Origin: CAIMZW01 sp037130455
GTDB lineage: Bacteria; Actinomycetota; Actinomycetes; Nanopelagicales; Nanopelagicaceae
Assembly: GCA_037130455.1 (NCBI GenBank)
Contig: JBAXSZ010000004.1
Coordinates: 1 to 64,000, forward strand
Length of the DNA stretch: 64,000 nucleotides
Reading direction: 5' to 3'
Made by a program: the position numbers and the translations under genes. The notes below the pieces were generated by a model. That model did not search any database, had not been told where the DNA came from, and saw only the letters and a program-made list of their open reading frames with translations. This document shows, piece by piece, positions 17,916 through 27,223 of this stretch (position 1 is its first letter; the number at the start of each line of letters is the position of its first letter).

Positions 17916-17921
17916 TAGAGT
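17916..17921 (+). promoter_or_regulatory. -10 box of tilS (leaderless)
   Basis: TAGAGT ends 6 bases before the ATG at 17928, inside the 17-base gap after the NlpC/P60 gene. There is no ribosome-binding site. Confidence 0.45.
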
Positions 17922-17927
17922 TAGACC

Positions 17928-18902
17928 ATGAAAGCGATGCTGGAAGTTCGTCGCCTTCTACGGCCATGGCTGGAAGAAGTTAGCGCTGGCGATGTTTTAC
18001 TAGTGGGCTGTTCTGGCGGAGCTGATTCCTTGGCACTTGCCTACGCCCTCTTCCACGAAGCCAGAGATCTCGCTCTTTCGGTTATTCCGATAGTGATTGA
18101 CCATGGACTACAAGAAAACTCTGATCTTGTGGCTCAAACTGTTCACGAACGCTTATCGAAGATCGGATATCAAAAGGTGGAAGTCATCCGGGCCACAGTC
18201 GATATCACCGATGGCTTGGAAGCCTCGGCCCGGCGAGCCAGATTTGCCATCTTTGCAGATGCCCTGGAGCGGCATAATGCCAAATTGCTCTTTCTGGGAC
18301 ATACCCAAGATGATCAGGCCGAAACTGTACTTTTGGGTCTGGCCCGAGGCTCTGGCACTAAATCTTTAGCTGGAATGGCCCAGCGCAACGGGCAATTTAT
18401 TCGGCCGATGCTGACCCTGACTCGGAGCCAGAGCCTTCAAGCCTGCCTGGAGGCCGAGTTGGAAATCTGGGATGACCCCCACAATCATGACCCCTCCTAT
18501 TTACGGGTCCGAGCCCGGCGCCATGTTTTACCCATTCTGGAGGCGGAATTAGGACCTGGGATCGCCGCCGCCTTGGCCCGAAGTGCCAAGATCCTTCGGG
18601 AAGATTCCGAGGCCCTTGATGGTTGGGCAGATATGGTCTTTGCCGAACTTTCCCAATCTGACCCAGCAATTCTGCCGATTGCCACAGTCGCCGCCCTACC
18701 TGCGGCGGTCCGAGCCCGAGTTCTGCGCTTGGCGATCTATCGGGCTGGTGCACCTTCGGGGAGTATCAGTGCAGATCACTTAGCCCCCGTAGAAGCAATG
18801 GTCTCAGCCTGGAAAGGTCAGGGCGAAACGTCGCTACCTGGCGGAATAAAAGTGACCCGAAAAACCAACAAATTGGTAATTTCTACCGATCAACGGGGTT
18901 GA
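17928..18902 (+). CDS. tilS: tRNA(Ile)-lysidine synthetase
   Basis: The 324-residue PP-loop ATPase has SGGADS at residues 29-34 and the TilS segment LGHTQDDQAETVLLGLARGSGTKSL. It converts C34 of tRNA(Ile) CAU to lysidine so that the tRNA reads AUA. The protein lacks the long C-terminal domains of E. coli TilS, as is usual in Actinobacteria. It is followed by hpt, the standard tilS-hpt-ftsH order. The middle of the gene (about 18200-18760) is visibly richer in G and C than its neighbours. Confidence 0.9.
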   Translation: MKAMLEVRRLLRPWLEEVSAGDVLLVGCSGGADSLALAYALFHEARDLALSVIPIVIDHGLQENSDLVAQTVHERLSKIGYQKVEVIRATVDITDGLEASARRARFAIFADALERHNAKLLFLGHTQDDQAETVLLGLARGSGTKSLAGMAQRNGQFIRPMLTLTRSQSLQACLEAELEIWDDPHNHDPSYLRVRARRHVLPILEAELGPGIAAALARSAKILREDSEALDGWADMVFAELSQSDPAILPIATVAALPAAVRARVLRLAIYRAGAPSGSISADHLAPVEAMVSAWKGQGETSLPGGIKVTRKTNKLVISTDQRG

Positions 18903-18928
18903 CCGAGAAGGAGCAGAACTGAGATTTC

Positions 18929-18946
18929 CTAGGAATTACCTAGACT
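18929..18946 (+). promoter_or_regulatory. Palindrome overlapping a possible hpt -10 box
   Basis: A perfect inverted repeat, CTAGG-AATTA-CCTAG at 18929-18943, overlaps TAGACT (18941-18946), a plausible -10 box for hpt. Transcription from about 18953 would give a leader of about 45 bases. The palindrome occupies the spacer between -10 and any -35, as an operator would. No regulator family can be named. Confidence 0.35.
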
Positions 18947-18997
18947 AAGCCCCATCGCACACAAATCGCTATCTAAGAAAAAGTATCAAGGAGCCTC

Positions 18998-19549
18998 GTG
19001 GACCTAAGCACCGCCGGAAGCGATATCGAAAGAGTTATTGTCACCCAAGAAGAGATTCGTGCCCGCCTTCAGGAACTAGCCCGCCAAGTGGAGAAAGATT
19101 ACGAAGGACGAGAGTTACTTTTAATCGGAGTTCTTAAAGGCGCGGTTATGACCATGGCAGATTTTGCGCGCTCGCTCCAACGCCATATTGAAACTGACTG
19201 GATGGCAGTCTCTTCCTATGGCTCTGGAACGAAATCCAGTGGCGTCGTCCGAATTTTAAAGGATTTGGATCGCGACATCCTTGGAAAAGAAGTTTTAGTA
19301 ATTGAAGATATTGTCGATACCGGCCTGACTCTGGCTTGGTTGAAATCAAATCTAGAGTCTCGTGGAACTAAAAGTGTGGAAATCCTCACCATGCTGCGAA
19401 AGCCAGACGCAGCCAAGGTTGAAGTCGATGTTAAATATGTTGGTTTCGATATCCCATCCGATTTCGTCGTCGGATACGGCTTAGATTTCAATGAAAAATA
19501 TCGAAATTTAGATTTCATTGGCGTATTAGCTCAACACATGTATTCCTGA
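18998..19549 (+). CDS. hpt: Hypoxanthine phosphoribosyltransferase
   Basis: The 183-residue purine salvage enzyme joins hypoxanthine or guanine to PRPP. The PRPP-binding motif is VLVIEDIVDTGLT, and the C-terminal YVGFDIPSDFVVGYGLDFNEKYRNL stretch is typical of HPRT. Length matches the family. The GTG start at 18998 follows AAGGAG (18988-18993). It sits between tilS and ftsH in the usual bacterial order and complements guaB1 in purine salvage. Confidence 0.92.
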   Translation: MDLSTAGSDIERVIVTQEEIRARLQELARQVEKDYEGRELLLIGVLKGAVMTMADFARSLQRHIETDWMAVSSYGSGTKSSGVVRILKDLDRDILGKEVLVIEDIVDTGLTLAWLKSNLESRGTKSVEILTMLRKPDAAKVEVDVKYVGFDIPSDFVVGYGLDFNEKYRNLDFIGVLAQHMYS

Positions 19550-19629
19550 TCTCAGGATAATGAGATTAATTAGAATAAAGAGATTTAATGGACCGGTTCA
19601 ACGACAAGGTAACAGGGAAGAGATAACGC

Positions 19630-21654
19630 GTGGCTGAGAAGAAGTTAAAGATGCAGAAACCGAAGATGCGCAAAATTATGCGTGGTCCACTATTTTGGAT
19701 CATTCTTGCGCTAATTGTGATTAGCGTTTTCGGTCGCATTTCTGGAAGCGGCAATCAATTTATCAAAGTTGATACTTCTACCATCTTGGCGAAAATCTCC
19801 AGCGATAAAGTGGAATCAGCCCTTGTTGTCGATAAAGATCAAAAGATTCAGGTAATTCTCAAAGCAGGTGAATTTGTAAAAGGCTCAGCGCGCTTAGAAG
19901 CTTCCTATGTAACCGGACAAGAGCCGTTGATTATTGAACTCCTGACCAGTAATCCACCGCCAAAAGCTTGGAATGTAAAAGTTCCAACAACGTCCTTACT
20001 TGTTTCCATCTTCTTTAGTTTTGCGCCGATACTTCTCATTGGTTTCTTACTGCTGCTCTTTATGAGCAATGCCCAAGGTGGAAATAAAGTCTTTTCTTTC
20101 GGTCGGTCTAAAGCAAAATTGCAGACCAAAGAAACGCCAAAGAATACTTTTGCCGATGTCGCTGGTGCAGATGAGGCCGTTGCCGAGTTACGAGAAATTA
20201 AAGACTTTTTAGCTGACCCGAAGAAGTACCAAGATATCGGAGCCAAAATCCCCAAGGGCGTTTTGCTCTATGGGCCTCCGGGAACTGGAAAGACTTTGCT
20301 TGCTCGCGCAGTTGCAGGCGAGGCCGAAGTTCCTTTTTACTCGATTTCAGGTTCAGAATTTGTGGAGATGTTCGTTGGAGTAGGTGCGGCGCGAGTTCGT
20401 GATTTATTCGTGCAAGCGAAAGAGAATGCGCCGGCAATTGTTTTTGTTGATGAAATTGATGCAGTAGGTCGGCAGCGTGGTGCCGGTCTTGGCGGTGGCC
20501 ATGATGAGCGCGAACAAACCCTTAACCAATTACTTGTCGAAATGGATGGTTTTGAAGCAAATGGCCAAGTAATTTTGATTGCTGCCACCAACCGGCCGGA
20601 TGTTTTAGATCCAGCCCTGCTTCGACCTGGGCGCTTTGATCGCCAAATTCCAGTAGATCGTCCAGATCTCAAAGGGCGAACTGCAATCCTTGAAGTTCAT
20701 GCAAAAGGTAAACCGCTAGCCAAGGATATTGATCTGAATGCTTTTGCTAAGCGCACTCCGGGATTTACCGGTGCCGATCTTGCAAATGTATTGAACGAAG
20801 CCGCCCTCTTGACTGCTCGGGAAAACAATAAAATTATTACCGAGATGGCTCTGGATGAGGCTATCGATCGTGTTATGGCCGGACCGCAACGTAAGACCCG
20901 ATTAATGACTGAAGAAGAACGAAGAATCACTGCGTATCACGAAGGTGGTCATGCCTTGGTGGCTCATGCGCTTCCACATACAGATCCCGTTCACAAAATA
21001 ACCATCATGCCGCGCGGTCGCGCGCTTGGTTACACAATGGTCCTGCCCGATGAAGATCGCTATGCCACAACCCGAAATCAAATGTTGGATCAACTTTCCT
21101 ATTCCTTAGGTGGTCGCGCCGCGGAGGAATTAATTTTCCACGACCCAACGACTGGTGCATCCAACGACATTGAGAAGGCAACCAATTTGGCACGTGCCAT
21201 GGTTACTCAATATGGAATGACTGAGCGCATTGGCGCAATTAAATTAGGCACCAGCGATAGTGAGCCATTCCTTGGGCGTGATTATGGACATCAACGAGAT
21301 TACTCAGAAGAAATTGCTGCAGTGGTTGACAATGAAATTCACGATCTCATTAAGAATGCCCATCAAGAGGCGTTCGACATTTTGGTGGACAACCGCGAAA
21401 TTCTGGACCAACTAGTCCTGGAATTGCTGGAAAAAGAAACCTTACTTAAAAATGAGATTGAGCGAATCTTTGCACATGTAAAGATGGTTTCACCCCGACC
21501 AGCTTGGACCGGCTCACCAAATCGAACACCATCGACACTTCCACCAGTGGGGTTGTCACCTGCTAACTCCATCGCTAAAGCCGCTGAACTTGCAGCAGAA
21601 GAATTGAAACCAGCACGCAAGCCTCGGAAGAAGGCAGCGCCAACAAGTGAGTGA
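19630..21654 (+). CDS. ftsH: ATP-dependent zinc metalloprotease FtsH
   Basis: This 674-residue membrane AAA protease has two N-terminal membrane helices flanking an extracytoplasmic domain (about residues 20-135). The AAA module has Walker A GPPGTGKT at about 214 and Walker B IVFVDEIDA, with the arginine fingers in RPGRFDRQI. The M41 protease domain has HEGGH near residue 437. The C-terminal tail is Pro/Lys/Ala-rich. It degrades misfolded membrane proteins and regulatory targets. The start is GTG with GGAAG upstream (about 19616). Its 3' end overlaps folE by 8 bases. Confidence 0.95.
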   Translation: MAEKKLKMQKPKMRKIMRGPLFWIILALIVISVFGRISGSGNQFIKVDTSTILAKISSDKVESALVVDKDQKIQVILKAGEFVKGSARLEASYVTGQEPLIIELLTSNPPPKAWNVKVPTTSLLVSIFFSFAPILLIGFLLLLFMSNAQGGNKVFSFGRSKAKLQTKETPKNTFADVAGADEAVAELREIKDFLADPKKYQDIGAKIPKGVLLYGPPGTGKTLLARAVAGEAEVPFYSISGSEFVEMFVGVGAARVRDLFVQAKENAPAIVFVDEIDAVGRQRGAGLGGGHDEREQTLNQLLVEMDGFEANGQVILIAATNRPDVLDPALLRPGRFDRQIPVDRPDLKGRTAILEVHAKGKPLAKDIDLNAFAKRTPGFTGADLANVLNEAALLTARENNKIITEMALDEAIDRVMAGPQRKTRLMTEEERRITAYHEGGHALVAHALPHTDPVHKITIMPRGRALGYTMVLPDEDRYATTRNQMLDQLSYSLGGRAAEELIFHDPTTGASNDIEKATNLARAMVTQYGMTERIGAIKLGTSDSEPFLGRDYGHQRDYSEEIAAVVDNEIHDLIKNAHQEAFDILVDNREILDQLVLELLEKETLLKNEIERIFAHVKMVSPRPAWTGSPNRTPSTLPPVGLSPANSIAKAAELAAEELKPARKPRKKAAPTSE

Positions 21655-22270
21655 CATAAATTCAGTATCGATGGGACCGCATGACGGTCGAGCTCGTGCT
21701 GAATTTGATGAAGAACGCGCAGAACGAGCCATAACTGAGTTGCTGTTGGCTATTGGGGAAGATCCAACTCGCGATGGACTTATTGACACGCCTGCGCGTG
21801 TTGCCAGGGCGTTGCGAGAAAATTTCGCAGGGTTGTGGCAATCACCAGAAGAAGTTCTATCCACAACTTTTGATATCGGCCATCGCGAATTAGTTTTGGT
21901 TCGGGATATTGGAGTTTTTTCCCATTGCGAACATCACCTAACCCCTTTTCACGGCTTCGCTCATATCGGTTATATCCCAGGCGCTTCTGGACGTATCACT
22001 GGGCTATCCAAGCTAGCCCGACTTGTAGATCTCTATTCCAGACGACCCCAAGTTCAAGAGCGCCTGACATCACAAATTGCCGATGCCTTAGTGGAAGTCC
22101 TAGATCCAGCCGGAGTCATTGTTGTGATCGATTGTGAACATTTATGCATGTCAATGCGCGGAGTTAAGAAATCGCAGGCTCGAACCACCACCAGTGCGGT
22201 TCGCGGACAACTTCGCGATCCGGCGACGCGTGCCGAAGCAATGAGCCTGATTACTTCCTATAAACATTGA
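21647..22270 (+). CDS. folE: GTP cyclohydrolase I
   Basis: This 207-residue enzyme converts GTP to dihydroneopterin triphosphate, the first folate step. It is recognised by PTRDGLIDTPARVARA, the zinc/active-site segment SHCEHHLTPFHG and the C-terminal ligand region CEHLCMSMRGV. The start is GTG at 21647, overlapping the ftsH stop by 8 bases; ATG at 21671 is an in-frame alternative that would still keep the domain intact. It opens the folE-folP-folB-folK run. Confidence 0.92.
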   Translation: MSDINSVSMGPHDGRARAEFDEERAERAITELLLAIGEDPTRDGLIDTPARVARALRENFAGLWQSPEEVLSTTFDIGHRELVLVRDIGVFSHCEHHLTPFHGFAHIGYIPGASGRITGLSKLARLVDLYSRRPQVQERLTSQIADALVEVLDPAGVIVVIDCEHLCMSMRGVKKSQARTTTSAVRGQLRDPATRAEAMSLITSYKH

Positions 22271-22271
22271 G

Positions 22272-23078
22272 ATGAACCACATTATGAAGCCCATTGTCAT
22301 GGGAATATTAAATGTAACTCCTGATTCTTTTGCAGATGGCGGACGACACTTTGGTCGCGAAGCGGCGATGGAACGAGCAAAAATAATGATTGCTGAAGGC
22401 GTGGACATTATCGATGTTGGTGGCGAATCCACTCGTCCTGGGGCTGCTCGGATTAGCGTTGAAGAGGAACAATTCCGAACGATCGATCTTATAAAGGAAT
22501 TAGCCAGTTTGAGTGCTGCAATAAGCATTGACACCACTCGAGCACAAATTGCGAAAGAAGCGATTGAAGCTGGAGCTCAGTACGTCAACGATGTAAGTGG
22601 TGGGCTTGCCGATCCTGATATGGCGCCATTGATTGCCAATAATCCGCAGATTCAATATGTAGTGATGCATTGGCGTGGCCATTCTAAGAATATGAACGAG
22701 TTAGCAAGGTATGACAATGTGGTCGGGGAAGTAAAAGATGAATTGGATCAACGAGTTAGCGATCTATTAAAGGCGGGTGTTAGCCCTGAGCAAATCATCT
22801 TGGACCCAGGTTTGGGATTTGCAAAAGATGCACACCACAATTGGGAAATCCTGCGCCATCTAGATCGCTTTCAACTTTTGGGATATCCCATATTGATTGG
22901 AGCATCGCGAAAGCGTTTCTTAGGCGAGCTAATCGGTACCAATATTCCGGATGAGCGCGAAAATGCTTCAGTAGCTTTGACCTCAATTTTGGCAGGTTCT
23001 GGCATATGGGGTGTTCGGACCCATAGTGTTAAGCCCCATAAGGAAGCGATAGATGTAGCGATGGAGTTGATGAAGTGA
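22272..23078 (+). CDS. folP: Dihydropteroate synthase
   Basis: The 268-residue TIM-barrel enzyme joins pterin pyrophosphate to p-aminobenzoate. Key segments are MGILNVTPDSFADGG, DVGGESTRPGA, SIDTTRA, YVNDVSGG, LDPGLGFAK and GASRKRF, all standard for FolP, the sulfonamide target. It begins one base after the folE stop at ATG 22272; ATG at 22284 (MKPIVMGILNV) is an equally good start. The stop overlaps folB. Confidence 0.92.
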   Translation: MNHIMKPIVMGILNVTPDSFADGGRHFGREAAMERAKIMIAEGVDIIDVGGESTRPGAARISVEEEQFRTIDLIKELASLSAAISIDTTRAQIAKEAIEAGAQYVNDVSGGLADPDMAPLIANNPQIQYVVMHWRGHSKNMNELARYDNVVGEVKDELDQRVSDLLKAGVSPEQIILDPGLGFAKDAHHNWEILRHLDRFQLLGYPILIGASRKRFLGELIGTNIPDERENASVALTSILAGSGIWGVRTHSVKPHKEAIDVAMELMK

Positions 23079-23437
23079 GCGATCGGATTATATTGACTGG
23101 TATTTCTGCAATCGGCTATCACGGAGTCTTCCCCGAAGAACGTCTCAACGGTCAACGTTTCATAGTGGATGCAATTTTAGATTTAGATTTATCGGTCTCA
23201 GGCGCTAATGATCACTTAATTAACACTGTTGACTATTCGAAGGTAGTCGAACTTATTCATGAAGCAATTACTGGAATTCCATTTTCCCTCATCGAAAAAA
23301 TGGGGCACCAAATTGCTGAAATAATTTTAAATACCTTCTCTTTAGTCCGAAAAGTGCAGATCACTGTTCATAAGCCAGATGCGCCTGTAGGCATTGACAT
23401 TGTTGATATCGCCGTTCAGATCGAGCGAAGCAGATGA
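23075..23437 (+). CDS. folB: Dihydroneopterin aldolase
   Basis: This 120-residue protein of the FolB/tunnelling fold has IILTGISAIGYHGVFPEER at the N terminus, where the Tyr-His-Gly-x-x-x-x-Glu pattern binds the pterin. The C-terminal HKPDAPVGIDIVDIAVQI segment is typical of FolB. It converts dihydroneopterin to hydroxymethyl-dihydropterin. The GTG start overlaps the folP stop by 4 bases (GTGA) and its own stop overlaps folK by 4 bases (ATGA), so the three are coupled. Confidence 0.9.
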   Translation: MSDRIILTGISAIGYHGVFPEERLNGQRFIVDAILDLDLSVSGANDHLINTVDYSKVVELIHEAITGIPFSLIEKMGHQIAEIILNTFSLVRKVQITVHKPDAPVGIDIVDIAVQIERSR

Positions 23438-23880
23438 AAGTTGTTATCGCACTGGGTTCCAATCTGGGGGACAGAGAAGCCAATCTCAACACCGCAATCG
23501 AAGAGTTGTCGGCTGCGATTTCAATTCAAGCAGTTTCATCTTTTCTCGAAACTGACCCTGTTGGCGGAATAGAACAACCAGATTTTCTCAATGCGGTACT
23601 GGTGGCCGAATGCTCGCATCCACCAGTGGAACTTCTCCAGCTGATGCTTCAAATTGAAGCTCGACTAGGCCGAGTCCGAGATGTGCGCTGGGGACCGCGA
23701 ACTTTGGATTTAGATTTGATCGTTGCCGGAGATGAAGTGATGGATACGGATGAACTGAAACTGCCTCATCCCTTGGCCCATGAACGGACATTTGTCTTAA
23801 TCCCTTGGTTGGAGATTGACCCCGAGGCCAGCATTCCTGGCAAAGGTCCGATCGCAGCACTTTTGGCAGGTCTTTCCTAA
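23434..23880 (+). CDS. folK: Hydroxymethyl-dihydropterin pyrophosphokinase
   Basis: This 148-residue HPPK has IALGSNLGDREANL at the N terminus, RDVRWGPRTLDLDLI (metal and ATP ligands) and LPHPLAHERTFVLIPWLEI near the C terminus. It pyrophosphorylates hydroxymethyl-dihydropterin before FolP acts. It starts with ATG overlapping folB by 4 bases and is the last folate gene of the run; panC follows. Confidence 0.92.
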   Translation: MKVVIALGSNLGDREANLNTAIEELSAAISIQAVSSFLETDPVGGIEQPDFLNAVLVAECSHPPVELLQLMLQIEARLGRVRDVRWGPRTLDLDLIVAGDEVMDTDELKLPHPLAHERTFVLIPWLEIDPEASIPGKGPIAALLAGLS

Positions 23881-23929
23881 GGTACTAATATCGGTTCACG
23901 AGCCCGGTACCGTCGAAAGGACTGGAGCA

Positions 23930-24721
23930 TTGCCAATTGAAGTGCAGCACCCGGTGGCTTTTGTGCCTACCATGGGAGCCCTTCATGCTGGTCATGAATC
24001 TCTCATTACCTTGGCCAAAAACTATTGTGACAATGTCTTGGTAAGTATCTTCGTTAATCCGCTGCAGTTTGAAAGTCCGGAAGATCTTGAAAAATATCCC
24101 CGATCCTTAGAACGAGATACCGAGCGCGCCTTGCTGGCAGGTGCCACGCACGTGTGGGCGCCATCCGTTTCCGAAATCTATCCCGGGCCAGTTGCCCCCA
24201 TTGATTCCGGGGAATTGGGATCTCGATTCGAAGGCGTTCATCGAGTTGGCCATTTCGATGGGATGTTGACTGTAGTGCATCGTCTTTTCGATCTAGTTCA
24301 ACCCCAATATGCCATTTTTGGCGAAAAAGATTTCCAACAACTTTTTCTTGTGAAGCAGATGGTGCGGCGGTTATCCCTTCCAGTGAAAATCATTGCCGCT
24401 CCCATAATCCGCGAAGCAGATGGTTTGGCGATGTCTTCCAGGAATGTGCGGTTAGGGGATGCTGGCCATCGAGCAGCTCTTGCGATTTATCGGGCGCTTA
24501 AAGGTGCCAGCGCGGAACCATCGTTGGAGTCAGCGCGGAGGAAATTACATCAACTATTGGCCGAAGAAGCCGCGTTCACTCTGGATTATGCCGAAATTAT
24601 CGATGAGTCGAATTTCGAAATTGCCCAAAATGAGAAAACGAAAAATCGGGCAATCGTCGCGGGCTGGATAAATGGCGTACGGTTACTGGACAATATGGCA
24701 ATCGCCGCCGGTCAAGAGTGA
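23930..24721 (+). CDS. panC: Pantothenate synthetase (start uncertain)
   Basis: It condenses pantoate with beta-alanine using ATP. Signatures are FVPTMGALHAGH (ATP-binding HxGH type), FVNPLQF, FGEKDFQQL and the KMSKS-like AMSSRNVRL. The start is a problem. Reading in frame back from the motif, similarity to PanC N termini seems to extend to about 23882 (KVLISV, then VERTG). The only usual start codons in frame are TTG at 23930 (AAAGG at 23916-23920) and TTG at 23816, deep inside folK. From 23930 the protein has about 263 residues, shorter than the usual 280; from about 23882 it would have 279. I give 23930 as the conservative start. Confidence 0.8.
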   Translation: MPIEVQHPVAFVPTMGALHAGHESLITLAKNYCDNVLVSIFVNPLQFESPEDLEKYPRSLERDTERALLAGATHVWAPSVSEIYPGPVAPIDSGELGSRFEGVHRVGHFDGMLTVVHRLFDLVQPQYAIFGEKDFQQLFLVKQMVRRLSLPVKIIAAPIIREADGLAMSSRNVRLGDAGHRAALAIYRALKGASAEPSLESARRKLHQLLAEEAAFTLDYAEIIDESNFEIAQNEKTKNRAIVAGWINGVRLLDNMAIAAGQE

Positions 24722-24736
24722 GGAGTTGAATCAGCA

Positions 24737-26347
24737 GTGAAATTATTAGCTGGGGCTCCAGGATGGACTGCGCAGGCCGATGTGATTGTTATTGGTTCTG
24801 GGGTTGCCGGATTAACCACGGCGCTAAATCTTCGTTCCAGTGGCCTCTCGGTCCTACTGGTTACAAAATCACATATAAATGAAGGCTCTACCAAATGGGC
24901 ACAGGGTGGAATCGCTGCGGCGCTAGGTCCTGGAGATACGCCAGATCAGCATAAAAAGGATACTTTGATTGCCGGTGCCGGATTGTGCGATGCAGCGGCG
25001 GTGGATGTTTTGGTGAGTGAAGGCCCAGAAGCGGTACGGAAATTAATAGCCCGCGGTGCAGTGTTTGATAAATCCGATACTGGCGAAATCGCATTGACTC
25101 GCGAAGGAGGTCATCTTCGCAACCGAATTGTGCATGCCGGTGGCGATGCCACAGGAGCCGAAGTATCTCGAGCCTTATTAGCGGCAGTACAAAACGATTC
25201 TGGAATTGAAGTCATCGAACATGCCTTAGTGATCGACGCTCTGCTTTCGCAAGATGGAAAAGCCTGCGGAATAACGCTTCATGTTATCGGTGCGGGAAGC
25301 CGAGATGGAGTGGGCAGAGCACTCGCACGTGCCGTAGTTATTGCAACAGGCGGATTAGGTCAGGTGTATTCGCAGACCACCAATCCACCAGTATCCACTG
25401 GCGATGGCGTTGCCATGGCGCTACGAGCTGGTGCCAAAGTCGCCGATGTGGAATTTATTCAATTTCATCCCACCGTTCTTTGGCGCGATACCTCAATCGG
25501 TGGACAGCAACCTTTGATCAGCGAAGCAGTTCGCGGGGAAGGCGCGTTGCTGCTCAATCATCGCGGCGAACGCTTCATGGCCGATAAACATCCACTGGCC
25601 GAACTAGCACCAAGAGATATTGTGGCAAAAGAAATTTTCACCCAGATTAAGGAATCTGGTCAACAGCATGTCTGGCTAGATGCAACTGGAATTGTAGATT
25701 TTGTAGAACGGTTTCCAACTATTTATTCCTCATGTATGGCCAATGGAATTGACCCCACCAAACAATTGATTCCAGTAGCCCCAGCTTCGCACTACGCATC
25801 CGGTGGCGTACTTGTCGATCTCAACGGTCATACATCGGTCCCAAATCTTTATGCCTGCGGAGAAACAGCATGTACCGGCGCCCATGGTGCAAATCGTCTG
25901 GCTTCCAATTCTTTACTTGAAGGTTTGGTATTTGGCGCGCGGATTGCGGCCAACATTGTCGCAACCATTGGTGATTGGCTCACGCCTGCAGAAGACACTG
26001 GAAATGAATTCCTACTAAGTCCCAATATTCAACTTCCACTTCAACTGGCTATGAGCCAAGGTGCGGGCGTTATGCGTTCGGAGAATTCACTGAGAGAGAC
26101 GCTTTCTGTGTTGGAGCAATTGGCTACTATGCAAAGTTCGCAACCTTGCATTGAGGCTTGGGAAAGTACAAATCTGTATCTCTTAGCTAAGGCAATTGTT
26201 CGTTCTGCTTTAGAGCGCACCGAATCTCGTGGGTCCCACTGGCGAACCGATTTTCCAGAAACTTCCCTAGATTGGCACAAGCGCATAATTCAAGAATTAG
26301 ATAAAAAAGGAAATTGGTCTAGTCAGATTGAGGAGGTGTATTCCTAA
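24737..26347 (+). CDS. nadB: L-aspartate oxidase
   Basis: The 536-residue flavoprotein oxidises aspartate to iminoaspartate for de novo NAD synthesis. The FAD-binding motif VIVIGSGVAGLTTALNL is at the N terminus. Then come STKWAQGGIAAAL, EFIQFHPTVLW, GEGALLLNHRGERFM and GANRLASNSLLEGLVFG, all typical of the NadB/succinate dehydrogenase flavoprotein family. The GTG start at 24737 follows AGGAG at 24721-24725. No nadA is visible beside it, unlike the common nadA-nadB-nadC order; it must be elsewhere or absent. Its stop shares a base with nadC (TAATG). Confidence 0.92.
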   Translation: MKLLAGAPGWTAQADVIVIGSGVAGLTTALNLRSSGLSVLLVTKSHINEGSTKWAQGGIAAALGPGDTPDQHKKDTLIAGAGLCDAAAVDVLVSEGPEAVRKLIARGAVFDKSDTGEIALTREGGHLRNRIVHAGGDATGAEVSRALLAAVQNDSGIEVIEHALVIDALLSQDGKACGITLHVIGAGSRDGVGRALARAVVIATGGLGQVYSQTTNPPVSTGDGVAMALRAGAKVADVEFIQFHPTVLWRDTSIGGQQPLISEAVRGEGALLLNHRGERFMADKHPLAELAPRDIVAKEIFTQIKESGQQHVWLDATGIVDFVERFPTIYSSCMANGIDPTKQLIPVAPASHYASGGVLVDLNGHTSVPNLYACGETACTGAHGANRLASNSLLEGLVFGARIAANIVATIGDWLTPAEDTGNEFLLSPNIQLPLQLAMSQGAGVMRSENSLRETLSVLEQLATMQSSQPCIEAWESTNLYLLAKAIVRSALERTESRGSHWRTDFPETSLDWHKRIIQELDKKGNWSSQIEEVYS

Positions 26348-27222
26348 TGCTCAGTGAAGGATTAATTTCTCATCTACAAAGTTATCAGTTGGATCCTGAC
26401 TATGTAGAAGACATGGTTACTAGAACCATTGCCGAAGATTTAGCCGGAGGCGTTGACGTAACCTCGCAGGCAACTATTCCAGTAGATCAAATATCGGTTG
26501 CAGAGTTTCGGTCCAGAAGATCGGGGATTATTTCGGGATTGTGTGTGGCCGCGGCGGTACTAGAAGTTCGCGGAATTGATACATATAAAATAATGGTCGC
26601 CGAAGGTGCCCACGTTGAAGCCGGACAAGTTTTGATTTGGGTTAAGGGATTGACCCGTGAATTACTTCTTGCTGAACGCGCCGCCTTGAATTTCATGGGT
26701 AGCTTGAGTGGAATATCGACGCTGACCAGACGGTGGGTAGATGATGTTAAAGGACTTCCCGTTCAGATTAGAGACACGCGCAAAACCACACCGTTGCATC
26801 GTGAATTAGAAAAATTTGCAGTCCGAATGGGCGGCGGGGTAAATCATCGAATGTCTTTATCTGATGCCGCCTTGATAAAGGACAATCATATTTTTGCCGC
26901 CGGAGGAGTTACGCAGGCGTTTCGTGCAGTTCGTTCTGTTTATCCCGATATTCCAGTTGAGGTAGAAGTGGATCGACTCGAACAACTTCGCGATGTTGTC
27001 GCGGCTGGGGCAGATTTGGTCTTGCTAGATAACATGAATTTGGAACAATGTCGGGCGGCAGTAGAAATGGTTAAAGGTGCAACAAAGTTAGAAGCTTCAG
27101 GAGGGTTAACGTTGGAAAACGCACGTGCTTACGCGAGCACAGGTGTTGATTATTTGGCGGTGGGTGCATTGACGCACTCAGCGCCAGTTCTAGATATCGG
27201 TCTCGATTTTAAGGCGGAATAA
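26347..27222 (+). CDS. nadC: Nicotinate-nucleotide pyrophosphorylase (carboxylating)
   Basis: The 291-residue quinolinate phosphoribosyltransferase carries IRDTRKTTPLHRELEKFAV, GGGVNHRMSLSDAALIKDNHI, EVEVDRLEQ and LEASGGL. These are the PRPP- and quinolinate-binding elements of the family. It makes nicotinate mononucleotide from the product of the NadB/NadA pathway. The ATG overlaps the nadB stop by one base. coaX starts one base after its stop. Confidence 0.93.
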   Translation: MLSEGLISHLQSYQLDPDYVEDMVTRTIAEDLAGGVDVTSQATIPVDQISVAEFRSRRSGIISGLCVAAAVLEVRGIDTYKIMVAEGAHVEAGQVLIWVKGLTRELLLAERAALNFMGSLSGISTLTRRWVDDVKGLPVQIRDTRKTTPLHRELEKFAVRMGGGVNHRMSLSDAALIKDNHIFAAGGVTQAFRAVRSVYPDIPVEVEVDRLEQLRDVVAAGADLVLLDNMNLEQCRAAVEMVKGATKLEASGGLTLENARAYASTGVDYLAVGALTHSAPVLDIGLDFKAE

Positions 27223-27223
27223 G

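Noticed and set aside
18903..18948. Leader peptide after AAGGAG (CTG start, about nine codons) before hpt
   Set aside because: It needs a CTG start, and the AAGGAG more likely reflects chance purine richness after tilS.
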